A DNA stretch of 64,000 bases from Pseudomonas koreensis (GCF_024169245.1 NZ_JALJWP010000001.1:4465501-4529500); one strand, 5' to 3'; counted from the stretch's first letter, positions 1 to 9,359 are shown. Numbers and translations are program-made. Notes: generated from the letters alone by a model not told the origin.

Positions 1-635
1 TGCAGGTTGCTCAGTTGTTGCTGCAAAGAGCTGGCCTGGGCATTGAGGTCGCTGCGCGCGCGGCGCATCCCGGCCAGTTGCGCAGTGGCGCCTTCGATAT
101 TGGCGCGCAGTGCCGCCTGCTCACGTGAGAACGCTTCGCGGCGGCTGCTGAACAGTTGCCGCTGGCCTTCCAGCACCAACGCCAGACGCGGGTCCGGGTC
201 ATTGCTCAGCTCAGGCGGAAAGGTCACTTGTTTGAGGTTGTCGCGCTCGGCCTGCCAGCGCGCAAGGCTGGCCCAGGCCATGCGGTACTGCGCCTGCAGC
301 GATTGCACGTCGGCCGCCACCTGCGTCTGGTCGAGGCGGAACAGCGGCTGGCCCTGCTTCACGATTTCGCCTTCGCGCACCAGAATCCGGCTGACCACGC
401 CGCTGCTCATCGACTGCACAGCCTTGCGTTTGCCCGAGACCACCACCGTGCCCTGCACCGGAATGCCCTGATCGAGCGGCGCCAGTGCCGCCCAGGTAAA
501 GAAACTGCCAGCGCCGACGATGGCCAGGATCCAGCCCATGCGCGCGAAGAATTTCGCATCGCGTTCCGGGCGCTCGGTGATGTAGGCGTGTTCCATGTTC
601 GCTTCGTTTTCAGTGTTCATGCTGGCGCTGCTCAT
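1..635 (-). CDS. aprE: type I secretion membrane fusion protein AprE (partial, N-terminal part)
   Basis: Periplasmic adaptor of a type I exporter, linking the inner-membrane ATPase AprD to an outer-membrane channel so that AprA can leave the cell in one step. About 211 N-terminal codons are present before the window edge. A cytoplasmic N-terminus is followed by one membrane span (around residues 30-50, with WILAIVGAG) and then by the HlyD-family lipoyl-like start ([32 protein letters not shown]). The ATG overlaps the aprD stop as ATGA, so the two are translationally coupled. The family identity is clear. The symbol rests on the aprA-inh-aprD-aprE order known in fluorescent pseudomonads. The outer-membrane gene aprF should lie just outside the window. 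Confidence 0.93.
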   Translation of the reverse strand, partial: MSSASMNTENEANMEHAYITERPERDAKFFARMGWILAIVGAGSFFTWAALAPLDQGIPVQGTVVVSGKRKAVQSMSSGVVSRILVREGEIVKQGQPLFRLDQTQVAADVQSLQAQYRMAWASLARWQAERDNLKQVTFPPELSNDPDPRLALVLEGQRQLFSSRREAFSREQAALRANIEGATAQLAGMRRARSDLNAQASSLQQQLSNL

Positions 636-2407
636 ACACCCGAATTCCTTGTCGTGGGCTGATACTGCCGGCTCATGCTGAGCCCGCCCGGTGCTTGTGC
701 AGCTTTTTCTCGTTGCTGTTCCTGCTGGCCGGACAGTGCCTTGAGCACATCCTGACTTGGGCCGAACGCCTGCAAACGACCGTCGTTGAGCACTAACAGC
801 TTGTCAGCCTGAGCCAGTACCGAAGAGCGGTGCGTAACCAGAATCACAGTGGTGCCCTGGGCCTTGAGTTGCGCAATAGCGCTGGCCAGTGCGGCTTCGC
901 CAACGGTGTCGAGGTTGGAATTGGGCTCGTCGAGCACCACCAGACTTGGCGTGCCGTACAGCGCACGGGCCAGTGCCACGCGTTGCTTCTGGCCACCGGA
1001 CAAGCCGCTGCCGTCCTCGCCCAGTTGCGTGTCGTAGCCCTGCGGCAGGCGCAGGATCATCTCGTGCACGCCGGCTTGTTGCGCAGCGGTGACGACTTTT
1101 TGCGGATCGGCTTCGCTGAATCGCGCAATGTTTTCGGCGATGGAGCCGCTGAACAGCTCGATGTCTTGCGGCAGATAACCGATGTAAGGGCCGAGCTGAT
1201 CGCGGTTCCAACGATGAATATCCGCGCCATCCAGACGCACCGTACCGCCCAGCACCGGCCACACGCCGACCAGCACCCGGGCCAGCGTCGATTTGCCGGA
1301 ACCGGACGCGCCGAGCACACCGAGTACTTCCCCGGCACCGAGGTTGAAATTGACCATGTGCAATGTCGCGGTGCGCTGCCCGGGTGGGCCGGCGCTGACT
1401 TGCTCGAAGGTGATCTGGCCTTTCGGCGCTGGGAGTGCCATGGACTCGTCGCTTGGCGGAAAGGCCTGCAACAGCGCATCCAGACGCCGGTAAGCCAGCT
1501 TCGCCCCGCTCCACTGCTTCCATACGGCGATCAACTGATCGATCGGGCTCAATACCCGGCCCATCAGGATCGAACCGGCGATCATCATGCCGGCAGTCAT
1601 GTCGCCTTTGATCACCAGCAACGCGCCCAGGCCGAGCACCAAGGATTGCAGGCATAGACGCAGAGTCTTGCTCAACGAACTGATCACAGCGCCGGTGTCG
1701 CTGGCCTGATTCTGCAAGCCGAGAAACCGCGAGTGCACGCCAAACCAGCGTTTGCGCAGCGAACCGAGCATGCCCATGGCCTGAATGGTTTCGGCGTTAT
1801 GCAAGTGGCTGGTGGCCAACTGGCTGGACTGCTGGGAGAAACCAGCGGCCTCGCCCAGCGGCTTCTTGGTCATGTATTCGTTGAGGCAGGCCAGTGCGAT
1901 CAACAGCAACGCACCCGCCGTGGCCAATACACCGAGCCAGACGTTGAACAGGTAGATCACAAACAGATAGACCGGGAACCACGGCGCATCGAAGAAAGCG
2001 AACAGCGCCGGGCCGGTGACAAATTGGCGTATGTGGGTCAGGTCGCCCAGTGACTGCCCGGCATTGCCTTCGCCCTTGAACAGGTTGCGCTCGAACGCCG
2101 CCTGATAGACGCGCAGGTTGAAGCGGCGCTCCAACTGGCTGCCGATGCGGATAACAATAAAGCTGCGGATCACTTCCAGCAGGCCGATAAAGACGAAGAA
2201 ACCAACGACCATCAGCGACAGCATCGCCAGCGTGGTCTCGTTCTGCGATGACAACACTCGGTCATAGACTTGCAGCATATAGATGGACGGCACCAGCATC
2301 AGCACGTTGATCAGCGCGGTGAAACAACCGACGCTGATCAAGATGCTCTTGTAGTCACCCAGTGCCTTGATTAACGGAGCGGTGGCTGGGGCCTTCGCCA
2401 TCTTCAT
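632..2407 (-). CDS. aprD: type I secretion ABC transporter ATPase/permease AprD
   Basis: Inner-membrane ABC exporter that powers one-step secretion of the serralysin encoded upstream. It is 591 aa with the chosen start. The N-terminal half holds the transmembrane segments (e.g. [34 protein letters not shown]). The C-terminal half is the nucleotide-binding domain, with Walker [11 protein letters not shown]-loop YLPQD, signature [15 protein letters not shown], Walker B VVLDEP and switch His in VTHRSS. The start at MKMAKAP is preferred because AGGAAG lies five bases upstream; in-frame ATGs at 2431 and 2455 would add 8 or 16 residues. It overlaps aprE by 4 bp and lies about 200 bp after inh. Confidence 0.95.
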   Translation of the reverse strand: MKMAKAPATAPLIKALGDYKSILISVGCFTALINVLMLVPSIYMLQVYDRVLSSQNETTLAMLSLMVVGFFVFIGLLEVIRSFIVIRIGSQLERRFNLRVYQAAFERNLFKGEGNAGQSLGDLTHIRQFVTGPALFAFFDAPWFPVYLFVIYLFNVWLGVLATAGALLLIALACLNEYMTKKPLGEAAGFSQQSSQLATSHLHNAETIQAMGMLGSLRKRWFGVHSRFLGLQNQASDTGAVISSLSKTLRLCLQSLVLGLGALLVIKGDMTAGMMIAGSILMGRVLSPIDQLIAVWKQWSGAKLAYRRLDALLQAFPPSDESMALPAPKGQITFEQVSAGPPGQRTATLHMVNFNLGAGEVLGVLGASGSGKSTLARVLVGVWPVLGGTVRLDGADIHRWNRDQLGPYIGYLPQDIELFSGSIAENIARFSEADPQKVVTAAQQAGVHEMILRLPQGYDTQLGEDGSGLSGGQKQRVALARALYGTPSLVVLDEPNSNLDTVGEAALASAIAQLKAQGTTVILVTHRSSVLAQADKLLVLNDGRLQAFGPSQDVLKALSGQQEQQREKAAQAPGGLSMSRQYQPTTRNSGV

Positions 2408-2610
2408 TGATTCTTCCTGAACAGTATTCATCGCCCCTGCGAGGCGACACTTCAATTAATTAAGCGAGCCATCCACTAATACACTTGAGTGGCGACCACT
2501 TACACTTTCATAACAACTAACGCCGATTAATGCGGTGCAGTTGCTTTTATTGACCTTGCTTATAACCGTGTGACGAATCGCTATACCCATATGGGTTTGT
2601 AAAAGGCCGA

Positions 2611-3039
2611 TCAGTTATCGGACGCCGTACGTTCCAGCGTGACAATCAGTCCGGACTTCAAAGTTGCCAGATACAGCCCATCACGTTGTCGGCTGAAAAA
2701 CTGGATTCTTGAGCCTTCCTTGCCGGTGATCGACAACCCATCAGGATCGGGAAACCAGCCGATCGGAGCCTGCTCGAGCCAGGCGCCAAGACAGTCTGCT
2801 CCCTGGCCAACGGTCTTGTTGGCGAGCAATTCGACGCTACAAGTATTCGAGGGCTTGTCCTGCAGCTTTTGCGCTTGTCGTTCATCACCCGTTGCCGACA
2901 GTGTTGCCTGCCACTTTCCGGCAAACACGGAGGGTTCTTCGAGTCTGAGGCTGCTTGCCATCGCTGTTGCTCCTGAAATCGTAACGAGCGCCACTGAAAG
3001 CCACGCCGATGCCTTGTAGGTAAAAGCTCTGTTGATCAT
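2611..3039 (-). CDS. inh: alkaline protease inhibitor (Inh/AprI family), secreted to periplasm
   Basis: Small periplasmic inhibitor that blocks serralysin-type zinc proteases and protects the cell from protease that has not been exported. It is 142 aa. A signal peptide is evident (residues 1-28: positive start MINRAFTYK, hydrophobic core, ATAMA-SS cleavage). The mature part begins SSLRLEEPSVFAGKW, the segment by which members of this family enter the protease active site. Two cysteines (CSVELL and ADCLGAW) match the single disulfide of the family. It lies directly downstream of aprA, as in other pseudomonads, and before aprD, so it is probably cotranscribed through the weak hairpin after aprA. 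Confidence 0.93.
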   Translation of the reverse strand: MINRAFTYKASAWLSVALVTISGATAMASSLRLEEPSVFAGKWQATLSATGDERQAQKLQDKPSNTCSVELLANKTVGQGADCLGAWLEQAPIGWFPDPDGLSITGKEGSRIQFFSRQRDGLYLATLKSGLIVTLERTASDN

Positions 3040-3095
3040 GGGAAAATTCGCTCCAGCCCTTAGCGTTGCCTACAGCGCCTACCGATGCAAGTAAA

Positions 3096-3122
3096 GAAAG
3101 CGACGCTTGGGGCGCCGCTTTC
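3096..3122 (-). terminator. hairpin between aprA and inh, probable attenuator
   Basis: On the minus strand a 7-bp stem (GAAAGCG pairing with CGCTTTC, with further pairing toward the loop after one mismatch) lies 8 bases after the aprA stop. It is followed by a T-containing but interrupted tail. This looks like a leaky terminator or mRNA-stabilising stem-loop that could give more protease mRNA than inhibitor/exporter mRNA. Its function is inferred. Confidence 0.5.
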
Positions 3123-3130
3123 CCTTCACA

Positions 3131-4576
3131 TCACGCCACGATGTCGCTGGTCGCTGCCTGGCCAACGGTGCTGACGATGAAGTCCGCCACGCCATGCCCG
3201 GAGAAATCCACCGACAACAGACTGTTACCGCCCGACGAGGTCAACACCGCATCGCCAGCGGAGCCGGTGAAGCTGTTGACGAAGTGCAGGCCCGCGCCGT
3301 TGGTGATGCCGGTCAGGTCGATTTTGTCCAGACCGCTGACAAAATCGAGAATCTGATCGATCGCACCCGGCTTGGAATCCGAGCTGGCAGCGAACACGAA
3401 AGTGTCCGAACCAGAACCGCCCCACAGCTTGTCGGCACCGCCAGCGCCGTAGAGGATGTCGTTACCGGCACCGCCCTTCAGCTCGTTGGCCACGCTGTTA
3501 CCGATCAGCAGATCACTGCCCGAACCGCCGATGGCGTTCTCGATGATCGCGCCCTTGGCAATCGAGACATTGCCGACCAGGCCGCCTACGTCGGAGAACG
3601 AAGCGTCATTGAGGTTGATCTTCTGGTTCTGAGTGAAGCCAGAGAAATCCAGGGTGTCCTTGCCGCCGGCGTCCCACACCGAGAACACCACTTTGTCACT
3701 CGACGACGAAGCGCTGAGGAAATCGCGGCCGGCGTTGGAATTGAAGCCGTAGGTGGTGTCACCGGTGCGGGTGCTGGTATTGGCGCCGTAGAGCTTCTGG
3801 ATCGCAGCGATGTCATCCATCAGCGGGCCGGACGAATAGGCTTCGACGCCGCCCTTGCTGAAGTTCTGGTTGGTGTTGCTCTCGCTCCAGTAACTCATGA
3901 CGCTGTAGCCACGGGTGTCCTGGCCGTAGGTCGCGTCGTTGTAGGTCGGGTTGCCATTGCCGGCGTTGTAGTCGCCCGGATGCGCAAGGCCCAGAGTGTG
4001 GCCGATTTCGTGGGTCAGGGTCTGACGACCGTAGTTGTTCAGGTCCGGGTTCTTGTTCTGCGTGTAACCGCTGTTGATCAAGTACCAGGACGTACCGTCA
4101 TAACCGGCGCCGGTCCCCGGCAGGTAGGCGAACGCCGCCGCGCCGTCCTGGCCACCGCTGTAGTTACCGAAGGTCATGTGGCCGTCGCCGCCCGAGGCTC
4201 TCTCGGTGAAGGTGACATTGGCCACATCGGCCCAGGACTGCATGGCGAGCTTGGCCTGAGCCTGCTGTTGCGCGCTGAACTGACTGAACCCGCTGATCCC
4301 GTGCTTGTTCATCGTGCTGTTCGATGCCGATGTCAGGAACGTATAGGTGAGTTCGATCTTGCCGCTGCCGTCCTTGTCCTGGTAAGCAGCGCCATCACGC
4401 AGCAATTGTGTAGCCGCCTGATCGACGGTGTACGAGGGTTTGCCATTGACCGTGAGGTTGCCGCCACGATCGTACTGATGGCTGAAGCTATTGATCTGGT
4501 TATACGCCGAGCTGAAGGCAGCCAGTTGGAAAGCCTGTCCGGCGGAATCAACAGCATTGGTTTTAACTTTCGACAT
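3131..4576 (-). CDS. aprA: serralysin-family alkaline metalloprotease AprA/AprX
   Basis: Extracellular zinc endopeptidase exported by AprDEF; in fluorescent pseudomonads the homologue is the main heat-stable caseinolytic enzyme. It is 481 aa. The metzincin zinc motif [11 protein letters not shown] falls at residues 189-199 (ligands H189, H193, H199; catalytic E190), followed by a Met-turn (SVMSYWSE). The C-terminal half is a Ca-binding beta-roll with glycine/aspartate nonapeptides ([27 protein letters not shown]). The extreme C-terminus carries the uncleaved type I secretion signal and ends in DIVA. The start MSKVKTNAV follows AGGAAG. There is no N-terminal signal peptide, as expected. The RBS overlaps an RsmA-type motif (see 4582-4592). 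Confidence 0.97.
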   Translation of the reverse strand: MSKVKTNAVDSAGQAFQLAAFSSAYNQINSFSHQYDRGGNLTVNGKPSYTVDQAATQLLRDGAAYQDKDGSGKIELTYTFLTSASNSTMNKHGISGFSQFSAQQQAQAKLAMQSWADVANVTFTERASGGDGHMTFGNYSGGQDGAAAFAYLPGTGAGYDGTSWYLINSGYTQNKNPDLNNYGRQTLTHEIGHTLGLAHPGDYNAGNGNPTYNDATYGQDTRGYSVMSYWSESNTNQNFSKGGVEAYSSGPLMDDIAAIQKLYGANTSTRTGDTTYGFNSNAGRDFLSASSSSDKVVFSVWDAGGKDTLDFSGFTQNQKINLNDASFSDVGGLVGNVSIAKGAIIENAIGGSGSDLLIGNSVANELKGGAGNDILYGAGGADKLWGGSGSDTFVFAASSDSKPGAIDQILDFVSGLDKIDLTGITNGAGLHFVNSFTGSAGDAVLTSSGGNSLLSVDFSGHGVADFIVSTVGQAATSDIVA

Positions 4577-4581
4577 AAACA

Positions 4582-4592
4582 CACTTCCTTGT
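4582..4592 (-). promoter_or_regulatory. candidate RsmA/CsrA-binding site over the aprA ribosome-binding site
   Basis: The minus-strand leader reads ACAAGGAAGTG, five bases before the aprA ATG. It matches the CANGGANG core of the RsmA/CsrA consensus with the central GGA inside the Shine-Dalgarno sequence. Binding there would block translation until Gac-dependent small RNAs titrate RsmA. The motif match is seen directly; Gac/Rsm control of aprA is established for related strains; use of this exact site is inferred. Confidence 0.65.
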
Positions 4593-4916
4593 TTAGCAAT
4601 GGAACAGTTTTTGTCCGACAGGACGATCTTTGGCGAGATCGTCCTATCACTCGCCCAATGAAGGCGTAACGAACCTGACACAATTTGAAATCTGTCGTAA
4701 AGGGTTTTTTTGCGATCCAATCTCTCGATAACAGGAAACTGCCGTAAACAAAGCGTGCGGGGAAGACAGATTGTTTTTAGTTGGAGATATGGAGGGAATT
4801 GTCTGACGATTTTCTATTTAAATATTAAATATCGGTAAGTTTTGATTTGTTGGGCAAGTCACACTTTCAGCCAACGGTGCCAGTGCTTTGATATCAACTC
4901 TATGACGTTATTCGGA
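4593..4916. other. intergenic region upstream of aprA (AT-rich promoter region)
   Basis: No gene is supported here. The stretch holds the aprA 5' leader and presumably its promoter, reading left. About 4770-4870 is conspicuously AT-rich compared with the flanking genes. I could not assign -35/-10 boxes with confidence. Confidence 0.5.
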
Positions 4917-5021
4917 CTGTAGGAGCTGACGAGTGCAACGAGGCTGCGATCTTTTGACTTTGACCTTTTGAAGATCAAGATCAAGAGATCGCAGCCTCGT
5001 TGCACTCGTCAGCTCCTACAG
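4917..5021. repeat. long intergenic inverted repeat, 36-bp perfect arms
   Basis: Arms 4917-4952 and 4986-5021 are perfect reverse complements (starting CTGTAGGAGCTGACGAGTGC) around a 33-bp loop. A near-identical element lies at 30237-30350, so this is a dispersed family. Placed just after the stop of the polyamine-binding gene, it may also act as an mRNA 3' end. It resembles Pseudomonas REP-type repeat pairs. Confidence 0.85.
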
Positions 5022-5032
5022 GGGACGGCGGC

Positions 5033-6118
5033 TCAGCTACCAGTGCGGATTTTGTTCCATACCCGCGTACGAATCCGGTCGATATTCAACGGCATCGCCT
5101 CCAACGCGAACAGCTTGCCCATCATTTCCGGGCTCGGGTACACCTTGGTGTCGTTCTTGATCGCCGGATCGATCAGGCCGTCCGCCTGTTCGTTGCCATT
5201 GGCGTAATGCACGTAGTTGGTAATCCCGGCCATGACGTCGGGGCGCAGGAGGTAGTTCATGAAGGCGTAGCCGGCCTTCTCGTCCGGGGCGTCGGCGGGC
5301 ATGGCGACCATGTCGAACCAGATCGCCGCGCCTTCCTTGGGAATCGCATAACCGATCTCGACGCCGTTTTTCGCTTCCCTGGCGCGGTTCTCGGCTTGCA
5401 GGATGTCCCCGGAAAACCCTACCGCTACGCAAATATCACCGTTGGCCAGGTCACTGGTGTACTTCGAGGAATGGAAGTAGCTGACGTAGGGCCGGACTTT
5501 CATCAGTAGCGCTTCGGCTTTCTTGTAGTCCTCGGGGTTCTTGCTGTGGTGCGGCAGCCCGAGGTAGTTGAGCGCCGCCGGGAGCAATTCCGGGCCGTTG
5601 TCGAGGATCGCCACACCGCACTTCTGCAATTTTTCCATGTACTCGGGCTTGAAAATCAGGTCCCAGGAATCCACCGGCGCATTGTCGCCCAGCACCGCTT
5701 TGACCTTGGCGATGTTGTAGCCGATGCCGGTGCTGCCCCACAGGTATGGAAAGCCGTGCTCGTTGTTCGGGTCGTTGGTCTGCAAAGCCTTGAGCAGCGC
5801 TGGATTGAGGTTCTTCCAGTTCGGCAACTGACTCTTGTCGAGTTTCTTCAGCGCCCCACCCTGAATTTGCCGCGCCATGAAGTGGTTTGACGGAAAAACC
5901 ACGTCGTAACCGGATTTGCCGGTCATCAACTTGCCGTCGAGGGTTTCGTTGCTGTCGTAGACGTCATAGGTAACGCCGATGCCCGTGTCTTTCTGGAAGT
6001 TCTTTGTGGTGTCCGGGGCGATGTAGTCGGACCAGTTGTAGACCTTGACCGTCTCGGCCGCGTGACTGACGGAAGCGGCCAGCAGCAACGGCGCCAATGC
6101 GAGGGTTTTCTGGATCAT
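5033..6118 (-). CDS. polyamine ABC transporter substrate-binding protein (PotF/SpuD-like)
   Basis: Periplasmic receptor that captures putrescine or a related polyamine for an ABC importer. It is 361 aa. The signal peptide MIQKTLALAPLLLAASVSHA is followed by the family hallmark VKVYNWSDYIAPDT. PotF-type ligand-binding signatures follow (SNETLDGKLMTGKSGYDVVFPS, YLWGSTGIGYN, aromatic residues near WFDMVAMPADAP). The start is chosen at the signal peptide, with AGGA eight bases upstream. It is the last gene of a minus-strand set with the cupin, oxidase and AraC genes. No permease or ATPase is present here, so it must share membrane components encoded elsewhere or serve as a high-level receptor. 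The exact ligand is not determined. Confidence 0.88.
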   Translation of the reverse strand: MIQKTLALAPLLLAASVSHAAETVKVYNWSDYIAPDTTKNFQKDTGIGVTYDVYDSNETLDGKLMTGKSGYDVVFPSNHFMARQIQGGALKKLDKSQLPNWKNLNPALLKALQTNDPNNEHGFPYLWGSTGIGYNIAKVKAVLGDNAPVDSWDLIFKPEYMEKLQKCGVAILDNGPELLPAALNYLGLPHHSKNPEDYKKAEALLMKVRPYVSYFHSSKYTSDLANGDICVAVGFSGDILQAENRAREAKNGVEIGYAIPKEGAAIWFDMVAMPADAPDEKAGYAFMNYLLRPDVMAGITNYVHYANGNEQADGLIDPAIKNDTKVYPSPEMMGKLFALEAMPLNIDRIRTRVWNKIRTGS

Positions 6119-6173
6119 GGGGCGATTCCTGTATGGGCTTTTTTTGTTGGCAGGCAATCAAACGATCAAACAA

Positions 6174-6518
6174 TCAGAAAATCAGCACGTAGCTCTTGCG
6201 CACGGTTTCCTGGATATCCCAGATCCCGAGCGTGTTGGCTGGCAACATCAGTGCGTCGCCGCCTTGTATATGCAGGGTTTCGCCGCCACCGTCGGGGGTG
6301 AAGGTGCAACGCCCGGAGATGAAATGGCAGAACTCCTGCGCGGTGATCTGCCGCCGCCAGCGCCCCGGGGTGCATTCCCAGACGCCGGTTTCAACGCCGT
6401 CGTCGCGCTCGACACTGGTGGTCGAGGCGATTGCAACGGGCTCGCCGAGGGGCACGGCGACCGGGCTGGATTCTTCTAGCGCCAGCGTGGCGGTGTTCTT
6501 GAATTGGGTGATGCTCAT
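6174..6518 (-). CDS. small cupin-domain protein (EutQ/DUF861-like)
   Basis: Single-domain beta-barrel cupin of 114 aa. Visible features are GVWECTPGRWRR, the cupin core EFCHFISGRCTFTPDGG and a second motif GDALMLPANTLGIWDIQE, typical of the DUF861 family often found beside amine oxidases. The usual metal-binding His residues are only partly present (one His in EFCHF), so enzymatic activity is uncertain. It is 31 bp after the FAD oxidase and 55 bp before the polyamine-binding gene, within one probable operon. A role in amine catabolism is inferred from context only. Confidence 0.8.
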   Translation of the reverse strand: MSITQFKNTATLALEESSPVAVPLGEPVAIASTTSVERDDGVETGVWECTPGRWRRQITAQEFCHFISGRCTFTPDGGGETLHIQGGDALMLPANTLGIWDIQETVRKSYVLIF

Positions 6519-6549
6519 GGCGTGACCTGTTTATTGAGGGAAACGGCGT

Positions 6550-7956
6550 TTAGTGCATGAAACCTTCCATGAAACTGGCGACCCGGCTGGCCAGCTTGCG
6601 CCGCCAGGGTGCCGTGGCCGGGTTGGCCAAGGTCTGGTCTTCATGCACGAAACTTTTGATGATCGCGTTGTAGCCCAGCCAGCGGCACGGCTCCGGTTCC
6701 CAGGCGCGCAGCGCATGCATGCCGCCATCGGGCAGTACCCACGGTTGCCGGGTCAGTTCGCTGTCGCGCTCCAGAATCAGATCGGCCAGGGTGCGTCCGC
6801 CAAGGTTGCTGGCGCCGACGCCCTCACCGCCGTAACCGCCGGACAGCGCGATGCCATTGGCACGGTCGCAAAGCATGTGCGGCTTGAAATGCCGCGACAT
6901 GCCGAGGTTGCCGCCCCAGGCATGGGTGATCTGTACGTTTTTCAGTTGCGGAAACAGTTCGCCGAGCAGATAGCGGCGCAACTCGACTTCGTCGCCGGTC
7001 AGGTTGAAGTCGTGGCGCAGCTTGCCGGCGAATTGATAACCGCCACGGGCGCCGAAAATCAGGCGGTTGTCGGCACTGCGCTGGCCGTAAGTGACCTGCC
7101 GGCTGAATTCACTGAAGGCCTGCCCGCGATTGAGGCCGATTTCATCCCAGGTCGCAGCGGACAGCGGTTCGGTGGCGACGATCAGGCTTTGCACCGGCAA
7201 CTGATAGCGGCCCAGCGGCGGCAACGTCACCGAATAACCTTCCACGGCCGGGACGATCCAGCGGCCGCGCACGCTGGCCCTGGCGGTGCGCAAACTGCCG
7301 GACTGCCAGTGGGTCACCGGACTGTTTTCGTAGATTTTCACCCCCATGTTCTGCACGGTCCGCGCCAGACCTCGCACCAGTTTCGCCGGGTGAATGGTCG
7401 CAACGTGTGGCGCGAAAATGCCGCCATAGGGTTTTGCCACGCGAATCTGCTGGGCCAGTTGCTCGGGGCTGAGCCAGCGGTAATCGTCGTCTGTCAGGCC
7501 TTGAGCGTGCAGCTTGCTCAGGTAATCGCGCAGAACCGTCTCCTGTTCTGGATAGCGCGCAGCACAGTAAAGCACCCCGCCCTTGCGGTAATCGCAGTCG
7601 ATGCCTTCGCGTTCGAGGACGATTTCTACCTCATCAGGGATGCTGTGCAGCAGATCGTATGAAGCCCGGCGTTGTTCTAGCGACAATCCTGCCAGCAAGC
7701 GGTCCTCGCCGAGCAGGTTGCCCATCAGCCAGCCGCCATTACGGCCGGACGCACCGAATCCGGCGGTTTGCGCCTCGATGATGGCGATATCCAGGCCAGG
7801 CGCGTGTTTCTTCAGGTAGTACGCCGTCCATAGTCCGGTGTAACCGGCGCCGATGATTGCCACGTCGACGTCCAGATCCCGCTCCAGCGCAGGCCGGGCC
7901 AGCAGCGGCTCTTCAAGCTGATCCATCCACAAACTGATCGTGCGCCACGCCGACAT
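6550..7956 (-). CDS. FAD-dependent amine oxidoreductase (DAO family, gamma-glutamylputrescine oxidase-like)
   Basis: Probably oxidises an amine (gamma-glutamyl-polyamine or similar) to an aldehyde with release of H2O2. It is 468 aa. The N-terminal Rossmann dinucleotide motif VAIIGAGYTGLWTAYYL (about residues 34-50) is followed by GFGASGRNGGWLMGN, typical of the PuuB/OrdL group. The C-terminal FAD contact is SGGYGGEGVGASNLGGRTLADL. An in-frame GTG at 7971 exists, but ATG at 7956 has GGAG six bases upstream and is preferred. It is flanked by a polyamine-binding protein, a cupin and an AraC regulator, all on one strand, which supports polyamine catabolism. The substrate is inferred. Confidence 0.87.
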   Translation of the reverse strand: MSAWRTISLWMDQLEEPLLARPALERDLDVDVAIIGAGYTGLWTAYYLKKHAPGLDIAIIEAQTAGFGASGRNGGWLMGNLLGEDRLLAGLSLEQRRASYDLLHSIPDEVEIVLEREGIDCDYRKGGVLYCAARYPEQETVLRDYLSKLHAQGLTDDDYRWLSPEQLAQQIRVAKPYGGIFAPHVATIHPAKLVRGLARTVQNMGVKIYENSPVTHWQSGSLRTARASVRGRWIVPAVEGYSVTLPPLGRYQLPVQSLIVATEPLSAATWDEIGLNRGQAFSEFSRQVTYGQRSADNRLIFGARGGYQFAGKLRHDFNLTGDEVELRRYLLGELFPQLKNVQITHAWGGNLGMSRHFKPHMLCDRANGIALSGGYGGEGVGASNLGGRTLADLILERDSELTRQPWVLPDGGMHALRAWEPEPCRWLGYNAIIKSFVHEDQTLANPATAPWRRKLASRVASFMEGFMH

Positions 7957-8008
7957 GCCAGACTCCGCCACTGAAAACCTTCGATGGCGTCGATCCTAGT
8001 GGTTGCCT

Positions 8009-8821
8009 TCAGTGGCTGTCTTGCGCGCGTGCCCGCAGAGAAATTTGCCTGGCGTAGGCCTTGGGTGACTGGCCGGTGTGTTCGCGGAAGCATTTATAGA
8101 ATGCCGACAACGAGTTGAAGCCAGCGGCATAGGCCAACTCGTCGACGCGCAACGGTGGCGTGGCGCGGTCCAGTGCGCGCATCAGATGTTGCAGGCGCGC
8201 CTGATTGACGTAGCGATAGAAGCTCTGCCCCAGCACTTGGTTGAGCAGATAGGAAATCTGGTTGCGGCTGTACCCGCACTCCTTCGCCACCCGCTGCAGG
8301 TCAAGCTCAGGATCCAGGTAGGGTTGCTGCTTTTCGAAATACTGCTGCAAGTCTTCAGCCATGAAACTCAGTTGCCGCGGTGACAGACCGAGACGACTGA
8401 CCGCAGGACGGCTCGGCGCTGAGCTGCCGTCGGTTTGGGTACGCACCAGCGAGGCGTACTCGTTGACGCGCCAGATCAAACCGTCCCTGACCGTGATCGC
8501 TTCGCTGGAACGGAACGACACCAAACCATCGCCGCCACGCAAGGTCACCTCGTACTGAATGAACGCGGTGTTGCCATCCACTCGAATGCGGTCGCAATGT
8601 TCGAGCAGTTCGTCGGATTCTCGCGGCATGCTCACGCGCACGTATTCGCGCAACTCGTCCAGAGCAAGCACGCGATTCTGAAAGAAATCGTTGTACTGGA
8701 TATCGGCGTGATAAAGCGCCATGACGCTGTCCAGATCCCGGTGTTTCCAGCTCAGGTGATAGCGCATGACCGTGGCAGCCGTGGCCTGGGTCTGTTCTGG
8801 GCCGTCGTCATCGGCGTGCAT
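8009..8821 (-). CDS. AraC-family regulator with N-terminal SnoaL/NTF2-like domain
   Basis: Predicted transcription regulator of 270 aa. Residues about 15-130 look like an NTF2/SnoaL fold (HLSWKHRDLDSVMALYHADIQYNDFF, GNTAFIQYEVTLRGGDGLVSFRSSEAITVRDGLIWRVNEY), a fold that binds small ligands. Residues about 160-262 are an AraC-type double helix-turn-helix (LQRVAKECGYSRNQISYLLN, VDELAYAAGFNSLSAFYKCFREHTGQSPKAY). The combination suggests a ligand sensor built from an enzyme-like pocket instead of the usual cupin. It is the first gene of the amine cluster, 52 bp before the oxidase. No strong ribosome-binding site is seen, so the start is provisional. Confidence 0.85.
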   Translation of the reverse strand: MHADDDGPEQTQATAATVMRYHLSWKHRDLDSVMALYHADIQYNDFFQNRVLALDELREYVRVSMPRESDELLEHCDRIRVDGNTAFIQYEVTLRGGDGLVSFRSSEAITVRDGLIWRVNEYASLVRTQTDGSSAPSRPAVSRLGLSPRQLSFMAEDLQQYFEKQQPYLDPELDLQRVAKECGYSRNQISYLLNQVLGQSFYRYVNQARLQHLMRALDRATPPLRVDELAYAAGFNSLSAFYKCFREHTGQSPKAYARQISLRARAQDSH

Positions 8822-9065
8822 AAGCGGCTCGGCGAAAAAGAACCGAGCTTGCCTAAGTTCCTCTGCCGCTTCAATGAAAAATCCATGGTGGCGTTTTGGC
8901 GATAATCGACGAGCCAGTGACTTACATCAAAAAATGCGAATCAATCGCTAAACGGACTGAAAAAACTCACAGTTTTTTCACACACGGATGCTACTTTTAA
9001 AGCTCAAGCACCGGTTGAGCCAATGACGGCTCTTCCCACCTAACATGAGCAAAAGGAAGCGCTCG

Positions 9066-9359
9066 ATGAAGCAGGCGGGCAACACCATGAACAAAGGATT
9101 CAGCAAAGTCACCTTTCCCAACGCCTGCCAGCTGATGCGCTGGCATTTTCATCCCATGGGATTCGAGGCGACGATGGATGCGCCCGGCAGCCTGATCGCC
9201 CGGCTGTTCGATCGCGCAAGCGGCGAAACCATGATCGCCATCGCTGGCATTCCGTGTGCGACAGTGATGAACGCGGCGGATGTCGAGCGCATCATCGAAG
9301 CCATAGAGGATGAGCTGGAAGCTTTCACTCCTCCGGAATCTCTCAAGAATTACGCATAA
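9066..9359 (+). CDS. DUF1652 family protein
   Basis: Small cytoplasmic protein (97 aa) of a family common in Pseudomonas and of unknown function. The pattern FPNACQLMRWHFHPMGFEATMDAPGS followed by RLFDRASGETMIAIAGIPC and a C-terminal acidic helix is typical. The start is chosen at MKQAGNTM because AGGAAG is six bases upstream; an in-frame ATG at 9045 lacks this. It stands alone, transcribed toward the helicase, and ends just before a bidirectional terminator. Confidence 0.8.
   Translation: MKQAGNTMNKGFSKVTFPNACQLMRWHFHPMGFEATMDAPGSLIARLFDRASGETMIAIAGIPCATVMNAADVERIIEAIEDELEAFTPPESLKNYA

Noticed and set aside
3107..4669. 520-codon plus-strand open frame opposite aprA
   Set aside because: Shadow of the serralysin gene, whose zinc and calcium motifs fix the coding strand.
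4917..5021. Repeated sequences considered as a CRISPR array
   Set aside because: They are single inverted pairs dispersed over the window, with no regular direct repeats or spacers and no cas genes.
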